Positions 17,083-25,378 of a stretch of DNA of 64,000 nucleotides are shown in pieces. The stretch's first letter is position 1; every line of letters starts with the position of its first letter. This DNA comes from JBBDJB01 sp040880125 (lineage in GTDB: Bacteria; Planctomycetota; Planctomycetia; Pirellulales; JBBDJB01), in contig JBBDJB010000052.1 in NCBI GenBank assembly GCA_040880125.1, forward strand, positions 124,001-188,000, in the 5' to 3' direction. Under the pieces are notes generated by a model that did no database searches, was not told where the DNA came from, and saw only the letters and a program-made list of their open reading frames with translations. Both the position numbers and the translations under genes were made by a program.

Positions 17083-17684
17083 TGATCCACCCGATCGGTC
17101 ACAACCCGTTCGCGACCCGCTCGGTGCGGCCGGGGGCACTGGACTATATCTTCCCCACGGACCTCCGCGTGGAGGATGTGGTCGAGCGGCTGCGGGCCCA
17201 CGGCTGGTGGGGGGAGATCGTCGGCCCGCACGGCTCCGGCAAGTCAACGTTGCTGGAGACGCTCCGGCCGAAACTCGAAGCCGCCGGACGGCACGTCGTA
17301 GCGATGACACTTTACCAGGGGCAGCGTCGCTTGCCTCCGCAGGGTCGACATCAGGGCGAGTGGCCCACGCCGGCGCAACTGGTCGTCGACGGCTACGAGC
17401 AGCTTGCAATGCCCGCGCGCTGGGCCCTCCAACGCCGCTGCCGCCGCGCGCGTGCCGGTTTGCTGGTGTCCACGCACCGCCCCACGGGCTTGCCCACGCT
17501 GTTGCATACGGCTCCCGATTTGGATGTCTTGACCGCTATCGTCAACCAACTGACCGGTGGCGACTTCAGCGTCATCACGCCCGAAGACGTCGCCCGCGCC
17601 TATCTCGTCCGCGGACATGACGTTCGCGAAACTCTCTTTGATCTGTACAGCTTGTACGAACGACGCAGGCGTCACGACCGGTAG
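17082..17684 (+). CDS. Small P-loop ATPase of the DUF3592/arrestin operon
   Basis: 200 residues from ATG 17082, which shares its A with the upstream TGA stop (TGATG). Walker A is GPHGSGKSTLLE (near 46-57), a plausible Walker B is QLVVDGYEQL (near 105), and LLVSTHRPTGLP resembles a sensor-1 strand. The N-terminus (PFATRSVRPGALDYIFPTDLRVEDVVERL) resembles the lead-in of small AAA-like ATPases. It has no ABC signature LSGGQ and no helicase motifs. Its role is likely energy-dependent action in concert with the two upstream proteins; nothing more specific can be read. Confidence 0.7.
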   Translation: MIHPIGHNPFATRSVRPGALDYIFPTDLRVEDVVERLRAHGWWGEIVGPHGSGKSTLLETLRPKLEAAGRHVVAMTLYQGQRRLPPQGRHQGEWPTPAQLVVDGYEQLAMPARWALQRRCRRARAGLLVSTHRPTGLPTLLHTAPDLDVLTAIVNQLTGGDFSVITPEDVARAYLVRGHDVRETLFDLYSLYERRRRHDR

Positions 17685-18009
17685 TATGGTTAGCGTCGCT
17701 GCTGTGCATGCACTGCGCGCAATCGCTGTTATGTGCGAAGCATTCGCGGAAAACGTGCGCCGATCGGCGAAACGCAGCAAGTTTTGCTCCACTTCCGTGA
17801 CGTACAGTTTTGCAACTGGCTGGCGCTTCCGCGCGGCACGGGGCGTGACATCTTCGCCTCTTATCCTCGCTTTGCCAGTCGGCAATATCTGCCCCGAGTA
17901 AATACTCAACCAAATGGCGGAGCGGCGATAGAAATCGTTGACACATCGCCGGTGGCATTGGTTAATCGATTGTTGAGGCGTTACTAACTCGACCCAAGTG
18001 AGCAGGAAC
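17685..18009. other. Intergenic region upstream of the YRPV-repeat protein
   Basis: A 325-base gap, more A+T-rich than its surroundings, with no convincing ORF and no terminator hairpin seen. Its right end holds a promoter candidate. Confidence 0.5.
17938..17966 (+). promoter_or_regulatory. Candidate sigma70-type promoter
   Basis: A perfect -35 TTGACA (17938-17943), a 17-base spacer and GTTAAT (17961-17966, four of six matches) sit about 45 bases before the ATG at 18010. Expected transcription start is near 17973. Confidence 0.5.
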
Positions 18010-18885
18010 ATGCGAGCCAAACTCTTCCGAGCTGTGATGGTCACCACTGCCATGGGCGGTGCGTTGTTCGGCATGCCGACCGAGAGTCACGCCATCTTCC
18101 ACCATCTATTCGGCCACCACTGGGGGCACCGGCCGACAACCACGTATCAGCCGGTGATGGCCGCGGCGCCGGCGGCGTGCAACCCCTGCCAACAGACGGT
18201 GAGCTATGTGCCACAAACCGCCTACCGCACGGTCTGCAGCAATGTGCCGGTGACGACGTACCGGCCCGTGACGGCGTACGATCCTTGCACGGGTTGTCCT
18301 ACGACGTCGCTGCAGGCGGTCACCGCGATGGTGCCGCAGCAGCGCCAAGTGGCCTATACGACCTATCGCCCGGTTTATACCGCCGCGTATGCACCCATGG
18401 CGAACTATGCACCGGCAGCGACAGTCGCGACGCCTGGCTGTGGCACCTGTGCGCCGGCGACCACCGCTCCGCAAAGCGCCGCGCCGGCGGTCTCGAGCTG
18501 GTCGACGCCGACGCCACAGCCGACCTGGAGTGGCCGAGCTCCCATCAATGGAACGACGATCATGGAACCGACGCCCGCCGACGGAAGCGCCACTACCACG
18601 TACGATTACGAAACCGAGCGCGCGACCGGCGCCGAAGCAACTGAAAGCGAAACCGACGAGGCCGTCATGGAGCCGGAGGCGTCTCCGCAGTCGATGCGGA
18701 GCCTCAACAACGGCAACCCGGCAAGCAATCCGAACGTCGGCCGCGAACCGCGGTTGTTCGACCCCAAGGACCGCACCGCCCAGCGGCTTCAGCACAGCAC
18801 CTTACGACCGGCGTCCGCAACCCGCACACTGACCGCCAGTGAGCAAGAGCGTCGTGACGCCCAAGGCTGGCAGACCGCAAAGTGA
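18010..18885 (+). CDS. Secreted Tyr/Thr/Pro-rich repeat protein (planctomycetal type)
   Basis: 291 residues. Signal peptide MRAKLFRAVMVTTAMGGALFGMPTESHA with an AxA-like cleavage site, then a His-rich patch (IFHHLFGHHWGH). The middle consists of repeated Y-x-P-V phrases (TTYQPVM, TTYRPVTAY, TTYRPVYTAAY) mixed with paired cysteines (CNPC, CTGC, CGTC). The last third is acidic and Ser/Thr-rich (ATGAEATESETDEAVMEPEA) and likely disordered. Such YRPV/Cys proteins are common in Planctomycetes and are thought to be cell-surface components; that is inference. The ATG at 18010 is used, with AGCAGGA upstream; GTG 17998 is possible. A strong terminator follows. Confidence 0.75.
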   Translation: MRAKLFRAVMVTTAMGGALFGMPTESHAIFHHLFGHHWGHRPTTTYQPVMAAAPAACNPCQQTVSYVPQTAYRTVCSNVPVTTYRPVTAYDPCTGCPTTSLQAVTAMVPQQRQVAYTTYRPVYTAAYAPMANYAPAATVATPGCGTCAPATTAPQSAAPAVSSWSTPTPQPTWSGRAPINGTTIMEPTPADGSATTTYDYETERATGAEATESETDEAVMEPEASPQSMRSLNNGNPASNPNVGREPRLFDPKDRTAQRLQHSTLRPASATRTLTASEQERRDAQGWQTAK

Positions 18886-18933
18886 CTTGGTGATCGCCGC
18901 TCGCGTCTTAGCGGGCCGCGACTGAGAAAAACA

Positions 18934-18972
18934 AACGCCCACGGACGCTTCGGTGCCCGTGGGCGTTTTTGT
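18934..18972 (+). terminator. Rho-independent terminator
   Basis: An 11-bp stem, AACGCCCACGG (18934-18944) with CCGTGGGCGTT (18957-18967), runs into TTTTTGTT. It lies about 50 bases after the stop of the YRPV-repeat gene. Confidence 0.88.
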
Positions 18973-19073
18973 TGCGCCGCCACCGGGAGAGGGCATTCGA
19001 GGCAACGCGTTGCGAGGTTCGCTCGCCGGTAACCGAGATACTACCACGTATGTAAACGCCACCGCGAAATCCG

Positions 19074-19079
19074 TATAGT
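19074..19079 (+). promoter_or_regulatory. -10-like box TATAGT directly before polX
   Basis: TATAGT ends six bases before the polX ATG, placing +1 on the A of the start codon. GGAGG lies between the box and the ATG and so would not be in the mRNA if transcription begins there. TGTAAA at 19051-19056 is a weak -35. Confidence 0.45.
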
Positions 19080-19085
19080 GGAGGC

Positions 19086-20819
19086 ATGACCAATTCCGAA
19101 ATCGCGACCATCTTCGACCAGCTTTCTGACCTGCTGGAATTTCGCGGGGCCAATCCATTTCGCGTGCGCGCTTACCGCAACGCCGCCCGTATAGTGCGTG
19201 ATCTCTGCGAGTCGATCGGGGGCATAGTCGAGGATCCCCAACGCAAGCTCACCGACATCGCCGGCATTGGCAACGATCTGGCCGAGAAGATCGAAACGCT
19301 CGTCGCAACCGGCCGACTGCCGATGCTCGACGAATTGCTCAAGGAGACGCCCAGCAGCGTGATGGCGCTGCTGCGGATTCCGGGGCTGGGCCCGAAGCGG
19401 GCCGCCGTGCTGCACAAGGAACTGAACGTAAAAGGGCTGGAAGATCTTCGCGCTGCGTGTGAGGCCGGCAGAGTCCGTGGCCTGAAGGGCTTCGGCGAGA
19501 AGACGGAGAAGACGATCCTCGCCGGTCTTGATGTCGCCGCTACGGCCGAAGTTCGCACCTATTGGGCGTCGGCGGATCAGATCGTCCAGTTGCTGTTGGA
19601 TCACATGCGGAAGTCTCCCGCGGCAAAGCGGGTCGAGATGGCGGGAAGCTACCGCCGCGGCCGCGAGACCGTAGGCGATCTCGACCTGCTGGTCGACTCG
19701 ACCGAGCCCCACGCGGTCATGGACCACTTCGCACAATTCGGCGGTGTCGAAGCAGTGCTCGCCCGCGGCGATACGAAGATGTCCGTTCGGCTGACCACCG
19801 GTATGCAGCTCGATTTGCGAGTGGTTCCCGAGGAGTCATTTGGCGCGGCGCTGCAATACTTCACCGGTTCGAAAGACCACAACGTCGTCTTGCGGGGCTT
19901 GGCGAAGCAGCGCGGTCTGAAGATCAGCGAGTGGGGAGTGTTTGCGGTCAGTGGGGCGGAGGAGAAGTATGTCGCCGGCCGCACGGAAGCGGAGGTCTAC
20001 GCGACGCTCGATCTGCCTTATTTCCCGCCCGAGCTACGTGAAGCGCGGCAGGAGTTCCAGTGGGCGGCCGCCGGAGCACTGCCGGATTTGATCACCGTGG
20101 ACGACATTCGTGGCGATCTGCACATGCACACCACCGCCACCGACGGCAAGGCGACACTGGAGGAGATGGTCGAGGCGGCCCAAGCGCGTGGACTCAAGTA
20201 TATTGCCATCACCGACCACTCGAAGCGTGTTTCGATGGCGGGCGGTCTGGACGCGACGCGGCTGCGTCGCCAGTGGGAAGAGATCGACCGACTGAACGAG
20301 ACGCTGAGCGGGTTCACGATCCTCAAGGGCATCGAGTGCGACATCCTGGAGAAGGGCGGGCTCGACCTGTCCGACGACGTGCTGGCCGACGCGGATTGGG
20401 TTGTGGTAAGCGTTCACTACGGGCAGAATCAGCCGAAGGATCGCATCACCAAGCGGATCGTCGACGCACTGGCCAACCCGCACGTATCGGCGCTGGCTCA
20501 TCCGACCGGGCGGCTGATCGGCCGCCGGGAGCCGTATGCTGTGGATCTCAACGCTGTCATGGAAACCGCGCACGCGCACCACAAACTCATGGAATTAAAC
20601 GCCAATCCGGCGCGGCTCGATCTGGACGACGTCGCCTGCGCCATTGCCAAGCGGAATGGCATTCCTATCGTGATCAGCACCGACGCCCACAGCATCAACG
20701 GGCTCGATACGATGCGCTACGGCGTTCTGCAGGCGCGCCGCGGCGGCCTGACCAAAGACGACGTGGCGAACACCAGAAGTTGGACGCAGTTGAAGAAGCT
20801 GCTCCAGCGCGGCGACTGA
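19086..20819 (+). CDS. polX: DNA polymerase X / 3'-5' exonuclease PolX with PHP domain
   Basis: 577 residues. An 8-kDa HhH domain (IATIFDQLSDLLEFRGANPFRVRAYRNAARI, DIAGIGNDLAEKI, LLRIPGLGPKRAAVLHKEL) is followed by the nucleotidyltransferase palm with GSYRRGRETVGDLDLLVDS, where the metal-binding DxD lies near residues 198-200, and the third acid in MQLDLRVV. The C-terminal PHP domain starts at GDLHMHTTATDGK (about 343) and includes ITDHS, HYGQNQ, HPTGR and STDAH metal ligands. The bacterial family member acts in gap-filling base-excision repair and 3' end cleaning. It is a single gene ending 16 bases before the convergent PerR-like regulator. Confidence 0.95.
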   Translation: MTNSEIATIFDQLSDLLEFRGANPFRVRAYRNAARIVRDLCESIGGIVEDPQRKLTDIAGIGNDLAEKIETLVATGRLPMLDELLKETPSSVMALLRIPGLGPKRAAVLHKELNVKGLEDLRAACEAGRVRGLKGFGEKTEKTILAGLDVAATAEVRTYWASADQIVQLLLDHMRKSPAAKRVEMAGSYRRGRETVGDLDLLVDSTEPHAVMDHFAQFGGVEAVLARGDTKMSVRLTTGMQLDLRVVPEESFGAALQYFTGSKDHNVVLRGLAKQRGLKISEWGVFAVSGAEEKYVAGRTEAEVYATLDLPYFPPELREARQEFQWAAAGALPDLITVDDIRGDLHMHTTATDGKATLEEMVEAAQARGLKYIAITDHSKRVSMAGGLDATRLRRQWEEIDRLNETLSGFTILKGIECDILEKGGLDLSDDVLADADWVVVSVHYGQNQPKDRITKRIVDALANPHVSALAHPTGRLIGRREPYAVDLNAVMETAHAHHKLMELNANPARLDLDDVACAIAKRNGIPIVISTDAHSINGLDTMRYGVLQARRGGLTKDDVANTRSWTQLKKLLQRGD

Positions 20820-20835
20820 AGCGACGTAGCGGCGA

Positions 20836-21324
20836 CTATTCGCCCTGGTCGTGGCGCTTCCCGAGCACTTCCAGGCGATAGCCGGTGACGGTGATGCCTC
20901 GCGACTGAAGCTGTTCGACCAGTCCTGGCTGAAGTTTGTCCAACAGTTCCGGATCGAACTGGACCGGCAGGTCCTCGATCTGTCCCGTCTCGGCGTCGCG
21001 GAAATGGTAATGGGCTTCGCGACGGGCATCGAACCTAGCCGACCCGTCTTCGGATGCCAGCTTCGTGACCAATCCGGCCGCGGCAAGGGCTTCCAGGGCG
21101 TTGTACACGGTGGCGAGGCTAATAGTCGGCAGAAAGCTGCGAACCTCCTGATACACATCCGCCGCCGTGGGATGGGCGTCCGACTGTTCCAACAGCAGAT
21201 AGACCGCCGCCCGCTGCTGGGTGTACCGGCAACCGGCCTCTTCCAGCGAGGCGCGCAGGCGATCTAGCGTCTCTCCGGAGTTTCCCAGGAGCGAGTCGAA
21301 TCGATGTGGCCCAGCCGGTATCAT
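20836..21324 (-). CDS. PerR/Fur-family regulator lacking structural-zinc cysteines
   Basis: 162 residues from ATG 21324. A winged helix (HPTAADVYQEVRSFLPTISLATVYNALEALAAAGLV) is followed by the dimerisation domain. All five ligands of the PerR regulatory metal site can be aligned: His51, Asp99, His105, His107 and Asp118 (HPTA, RFDA, HYHFR, IEDLP). Both CxxC pairs that hold structural zinc in PerR and many Fur proteins are missing: HYHFRDAETGQIED has Asp and Thr in place of the first pair, and the C-terminus has no Cys. The only cysteine is Cys32. Likely a peroxide- or metal-responsive repressor; targets unknown. A longer frame to 21588 is not used because TATACT lies seven bases before the ATG. 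Confidence 0.85.
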   Translation of the reverse strand: MIPAGPHRFDSLLGNSGETLDRLRASLEEAGCRYTQQRAAVYLLLEQSDAHPTAADVYQEVRSFLPTISLATVYNALEALAAAGLVTKLASEDGSARFDARREAHYHFRDAETGQIEDLPVQFDPELLDKLQPGLVEQLQSRGITVTGYRLEVLGKRHDQGE

Positions 21325-21331
21325 ACCGCGC

Positions 21332-21337
21332 AGTATA
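21332..21337 (-). promoter_or_regulatory. -10-like box TATACT directly before the PerR-like gene
   Basis: On the minus strand TATACT ends seven bases before ATG 21324, giving a predicted leader of one base. No -35 match at 17 bases. Confidence 0.45.
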
Positions 21338-21602
21338 GGTGCCGTCGGAAGCATCCGCAACGCTGTGGAGATCGCCGCACTGGGGAAGCGATGCGCTGCC
21401 GAGCCGCGCGGGGCGGCCCGGTCAGCGCAATACCGCGAAGACAAACCTGCGGATAGCTTTCGTAGACGTTCTTGACGTTGCCTTACGCCCGTTCGACGGT
21501 GCCATAGGTTATTCCATCTGTGGCTTCTCGCCGCGTCCGTGGCCAAACCACTGCTGTCTCCGAACGGCCCGTGTTGCGATGGGAGCAACCGACGCCGTCG
21601 TG

Positions 21603-22070
21603 CTACTTGGTCGAGGGTGACGACGCCGAAGTGCGAATCGTGGTCGATTCCCGTTCGCGCTCGGCAGCAGTTAACTCAACGGCGCGGTGAATAAACGACT
21701 GCACCTCGCCGACGCTGTGGGCACCGGTCAACTGCGTTCGCTTCCACCCATCGGCAGACTTGCGATAGGTAATCAACTGCGGAATGCTGCCGCCGGACAT
21801 CAACTGCGAGGCCAGCCGCGATTGTTGGTCGGAGTTGACGACGGCGAACGACACGTCCTTCAAGCTCCCCTGATGGCGGAGTGCGGGAATTACCGAGTGC
21901 TTCATGGTCTGGCAGCCGGGGCACCAGTCGGCGCCAACCAATATGACCAGCGGCTGGCCGGTTTCGATCGTCTGGTGGTAGGCCTGGCGATAGCTGACGT
22001 TGGCGGAGTCTTGGGGGCCGCCAGCGAGAACCGTGGCCTGAAGCATGAAACACAAGGCGAGACTATTCAT
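21603..22070 (-). CDS. Secreted thioredoxin-like protein
   Basis: 155 residues from ATG 22070, which has GGAAGGAAG 5-13 bases upstream; the longer frame to 22127 is unlikely. A short hydrophobic N-terminus (MNSLALCFMLQATVLAGG) suggests export. The thioredoxin fold is shown by the strand VILVGADWCPGCQTMKHSV with a CPGC redox pair, and by the cis-Pro strand SIPQLITYRK. The C-terminus is Ser/Thr-rich. Probable periplasmic disulfide oxidoreductase; the redox partner is unknown. It is on the same strand as the PerR-like gene with a 278-base gap. Confidence 0.8.
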   Translation of the reverse strand: MNSLALCFMLQATVLAGGPQDSANVSYRQAYHQTIETGQPLVILVGADWCPGCQTMKHSVIPALRHQGSLKDVSFAVVNSDQQSRLASQLMSGGSIPQLITYRKSADGWKRTQLTGAHSVGEVQSFIHRAVELTAAERERESTTIRTSASSPSTK

Positions 22071-22560
22071 GGTGCTCTTCCTTCCGAGATTGAGCAGTGA
22101 CAAATAGGCGGTGCGGTAGCACGCCATCCAAACACAGGGGGTCCAGAAACCAAACGGCCCGGCATGGCATTAGATCAACCGGATTTATGCGGCGTGGCAG
22201 GGGAGCATTTGCCAAGACGAGGCTGGCAAGATCAGCTTCCTACGCGATTGGTGTCCTTCCCGGTTGTCCATTAATGCCAGCAAGAGGCGGGTTGTCGGGG
22301 GCGAGGTCAGTAGTGTAGCCAGGTGGTCTGTGATTGCAATGGGCGACTGGGTGACTTTGCCGATTCGGTGGAATGGAGAAATCTTGTGGCGAAACCGCCG
22401 TCTTACGGAAATTCCATGCGGCGACGCCGTAAACATAGAAATACCGCCAAGAAACGGCAAAAGCCGGATTGGTGCGATGGCACCGGTGCGCTATAATTTC
22501 ACCCGGCCTCAATCCTCGGTACAACAACATGTTGCGCACAATCGGTGGTGCGGAGATGCG
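22071..22560. other. Divergent intergenic region with promoter of the Gfo/Idh gene
   Basis: 490 bases between divergent genes. The frame of the plus-strand gene stays open back to 22264, but that part has no dehydrogenase character, and a good promoter inside it (22469-22497) makes it non-coding. Confidence 0.55.
22469..22497 (+). promoter_or_regulatory. Sigma70-type promoter of the Gfo/Idh-like gene
   Basis: TTGGTG (22469-22474), a 17-base spacer and a consensus TATAAT (22492-22497). Expected start of transcription is near 22504, giving a leader of about 57 bases to ATG 22561. Confidence 0.6.
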
Positions 22561-23595
22561 ATGAAGTTGCGTGTCGGACTTGTCGGCTTGGGCGACGCAT
22601 GGGAGACGCGCTATCGCCCGGCCCTGCGGTCGCTGAGCGATCGCTTCGAGGTGCGCGCCATCTGCGAGCCGGTGGCTCGCCGTGCCGAGTTGGCGGCTGG
22701 TGAATTCGGCGCGCGGCCGGTCGACGGCTATCGGGCGCTGGCGGTCCGGGAGGACGTCGACGCGGTCCTGTTTCTTTCCGCCAAGTGGTTCGGGGTGCTG
22801 CCGATTTTGGCGGCCTGTGATGCGGGAAAGGCCATTTATTGCGCCGCCGCCATGGATCTGGCCCTGGATCAGGCCCGCAATCTGAAGTCACGAGTGGAGT
22901 CGTCCGGCATCGCATTCATGGCGGAGTTTCCGTTTCGTCAGGCGCCCGCCACGATCCGCCTCAAGGAACTAATCGCCACGCACCTGGGGCAGCCGCGTCT
23001 GATGTTCTGCCACCGCCGGCACAAGGCAGACCTGGAGAAGGAGGATATCCGCGGCGCTAACCTGCGGGAGCTGACCGAGCTGGTTGATTGGTGCTGTTAC
23101 CTGGTGGGTCGCGAGCCGACTTCGGTGCTGGGCACCACACATTTCGTTTCGGACGACGCAATCGGCGCGGACTACCAACTGTTGAGCCTGGACTTTTCAC
23201 GCTCCGGCAGTCCCGGTACGGGAGCGATGGCGCAAATCAGTTGCGGCCGCTACATCCCCCGCGGCTGGGAAGAGGCGGTGGCGTTCCGCCCGCCGGCGGG
23301 CATACAAGTCGCCTGCGAGCACGGAATCGCCTTCGTCGATCTGCCGTCGACGATCATTTGGTTCGACTCGGCGGGCCGGCACATGGAGACGCTCGACAGC
23401 GAGCGGCCCGTGGGTGAGCAGCTTTTGCTTTACTTTCACCGCACGGTCACTAGCCTGCTGTTGAACACCGCAGGACTGGAAGACGCGTACCGGGCGCTGT
23501 CGATCGTGCTGGAGTCCGAGAGCAGCCACCGGCAAGGATGCCGCATCGCACTTCGTCTTCACGACGGCAACGGGGCGGCGGGCGGCGGGGCGTAG
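22561..23595 (+). CDS. Gfo/Idh/MocA-fold protein with degenerate active site
   Basis: 344 residues. The N-terminal Rossmann segment MKLRVGLVGLGDAWETRYRPAL retains a GxGxxW-type nucleotide-binding turn, and the C-terminal domain has the family beta-sheet. However the EKP motif, which carries the catalytic lysine in active family members, reads CAAAMD (GKAIYCAAAMDLALDQ). The later D..H motif also lacks the His and reads LRELTELVDW. Compare GKAVYCEKPMTHS and CTDLFIHRITR in the paralogue at 58458. It therefore probably binds NAD(P) or sugar without catalysing the usual oxidation, or does different chemistry. It sits upstream of the secreted GH-like pair 23809-26542. Confidence 0.8.
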   Translation: MKLRVGLVGLGDAWETRYRPALRSLSDRFEVRAICEPVARRAELAAGEFGARPVDGYRALAVREDVDAVLFLSAKWFGVLPILAACDAGKAIYCAAAMDLALDQARNLKSRVESSGIAFMAEFPFRQAPATIRLKELIATHLGQPRLMFCHRRHKADLEKEDIRGANLRELTELVDWCCYLVGREPTSVLGTTHFVSDDAIGADYQLLSLDFSRSGSPGTGAMAQISCGRYIPRGWEEAVAFRPPAGIQVACEHGIAFVDLPSTIIWFDSAGRHMETLDSERPVGEQLLLYFHRTVTSLLLNTAGLEDAYRALSIVLESESSHRQGCRIALRLHDGNGAAGGGA

Positions 23596-23808
23596 CACAC
23601 GAATCTTCGCCAAGTGCCTGCAAAACTTGCTCCCGCGCTGTCTCCGCATTAGCCTACCGGGTGGTGCTGGTTCGCTCACGTTAAGACAAGTAGAGGCGGA
23701 ACCTGCTTCGCTGATCGGGTGGAGCCGCAATACGATGCGGACTTCCGCTGGCGATCAGACGCGATCGCGCACCGCGGAGAAGAGCACGAAATCACAAGAA
23801 GGCATCGC

Positions 23809-25374
23809 ATGAATCCCTCCAAGACCGCAATTCTCATGACGGCATTTGTCGTCACGCTTATTCAGTCGGCCCTTGTTCAGTCGCCGCTTGCTCTTGCCCA
23901 AGACAAGACGGACCTCGACCAAACGGGCGTACAATGGGCACCGTTCTTGGAGTGGGAACTTGCCAACACAACATTCCGCGGCAATCCGTACGATTTGGAG
24001 GCGACCGTCACATTCGCCCACCGCGACAGCGGCGAACAGCGTACGACCGGCATGTTCTACAGCGGCGATGACACGTGGAAGTTCCGTTTCACGGCGACAC
24101 GGCCCGGCGTTTGGACGTTCAAGACCACCAGCGACGATTCGGAACTCGACGTGCGAACGGGAAGCGTAACGATCGAGCCGAACCCACGCGGTTACGGCTT
24201 CGTGACGTATCGAGGCAACAAATGGGTGCGACCCCGGGGCGAGTCCGGACAACTCGAGTGGTTCGTCCCGCAGTTCGTGATGTACGATGGTCCCGACGTC
24301 TTTCATCGCCAGCCGGCCCGGATCGACGCTCACATTCAGATGGCCCTCGCTGAACACGGTTTCACTGGATTTCACGTCCCCGTGCTTTGCCGCTGGTTCA
24401 ATCTGAACAGCGAGAGCTCCGCAGATATAGACACCGATGACCCTAACCCTGATCCGCGCACGTTCGAGGCGCTCGAACTGCTGATTACGAAGTCGCACGT
24501 CGCGGGAGGCGTCGTTCATCTGTGGGCGTGGGGCGACGATCAGCGCGATCAGACGCCGGCGCGATGGGGGATCAACGGGAAAGCTGATAAGCGCTTGCAG
24601 CGCTACATCGCCGCGCGGCTGGGGCCGCTCCCCGGTTGGACGATGGGCTATGGATTTGACCTGTGGGAGTGGGTGGACGAAACACAACTGACCGAGTGGC
24701 ATCGAAACATGCACGACCATTTCGGCTGGCCGCACATGCTTGGCGCCCGCTCCAGCACCAACGAACTCGACCAACTGAGCGAAGCGCTCGATTACGCTTC
24801 GTACGAACAGCACAGGCCCGACTACGCGATGTACGTGCAGACAATCGAGCGGCGGCCTGAGAAGCCGTCGTTTTCCGAGGATCGGTTTCGCGTCCGCGAA
24901 GGGGGATACCCGGAGAAGGACTACGACCTGACGCGCACGCGCCATGGGTTGTGGCATTCGGCGATGGCCGGCGGCGTGGCCAATATCTGGGGATATATGC
25001 TCCCCGACCGAATGCAAGTCTCCAATCCCGAACCGGCTTTTCCGTATCCTCAGCCGCACCTTGTGAAGACCTATGCGGAGTTCTTTCGCGGTCGGCTCTT
25101 GATGGAGATGCGGCGAGACAATGACATGACCGACGGCGTGTGCCTGAGGGATCCGTCCGGCACACATTGGCTGGTATACGGCGAGGATGTCGAATCGGTC
25201 CGACTCGATCTGTCGGGCATGCCGGAGGCGCAGGTCGCCGTGGCCGTCGACACGAAGAAGCCATACAAGGAGGTCGAGCTGGGCCAGTTGCCGCCCGAAC
25301 AGCAGAACTGGAAGGTACCCTATGTTTCGGACTGGGCGATTGCGATCGGTGAGTTCCCGGGGAGAACACGGTAG
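23809..25374 (+). CDS. Secreted DUF5060 glycoside-hydrolase-like protein
   Basis: 521 residues from ATG 23809 (AAGAAGG upstream). Signal peptide MNPSKTAILMTAFVVTLIQSALVQSPLALAQ. An N-terminal immunoglobulin-like DUF5060 domain (VQWAPFLEWELANTTFRGNPYDLEATVTF..., GVWTFKTTS) is followed by a barrel-like region (HGFTGFHVPVLCRWFNLNS, HLWAWGDD, YGFDLWEWVDETQLTEWH, YASYEQHRPDY) and a C-terminal 'putative collagen-binding' sandwich (CLRDPSGTHWLVYGEDVESVRLDLSG). These architectures occur in secreted polysaccharide-degrading enzymes. Candidate catalytic acids are in the DLWEW and SYEQHRPDY segments, which is a guess. Four bases separate its stop from the next start, so the two are one operon. Confidence 0.75.
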   Translation: MNPSKTAILMTAFVVTLIQSALVQSPLALAQDKTDLDQTGVQWAPFLEWELANTTFRGNPYDLEATVTFAHRDSGEQRTTGMFYSGDDTWKFRFTATRPGVWTFKTTSDDSELDVRTGSVTIEPNPRGYGFVTYRGNKWVRPRGESGQLEWFVPQFVMYDGPDVFHRQPARIDAHIQMALAEHGFTGFHVPVLCRWFNLNSESSADIDTDDPNPDPRTFEALELLITKSHVAGGVVHLWAWGDDQRDQTPARWGINGKADKRLQRYIAARLGPLPGWTMGYGFDLWEWVDETQLTEWHRNMHDHFGWPHMLGARSSTNELDQLSEALDYASYEQHRPDYAMYVQTIERRPEKPSFSEDRFRVREGGYPEKDYDLTRTRHGLWHSAMAGGVANIWGYMLPDRMQVSNPEPAFPYPQPHLVKTYAEFFRGRLLMEMRRDNDMTDGVCLRDPSGTHWLVYGEDVESVRLDLSGMPEAQVAVAVDTKKPYKEVELGQLPPEQQNWKVPYVSDWAIAIGEFPGRTR

Positions 25375-25378
25375 GCAA

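Noticed and set aside
23755..25167. 470-codon minus-strand ORF opposite the DUF5060 gene
   Set aside because: Antisense to a gene with signal peptide and domains; no protein pattern.
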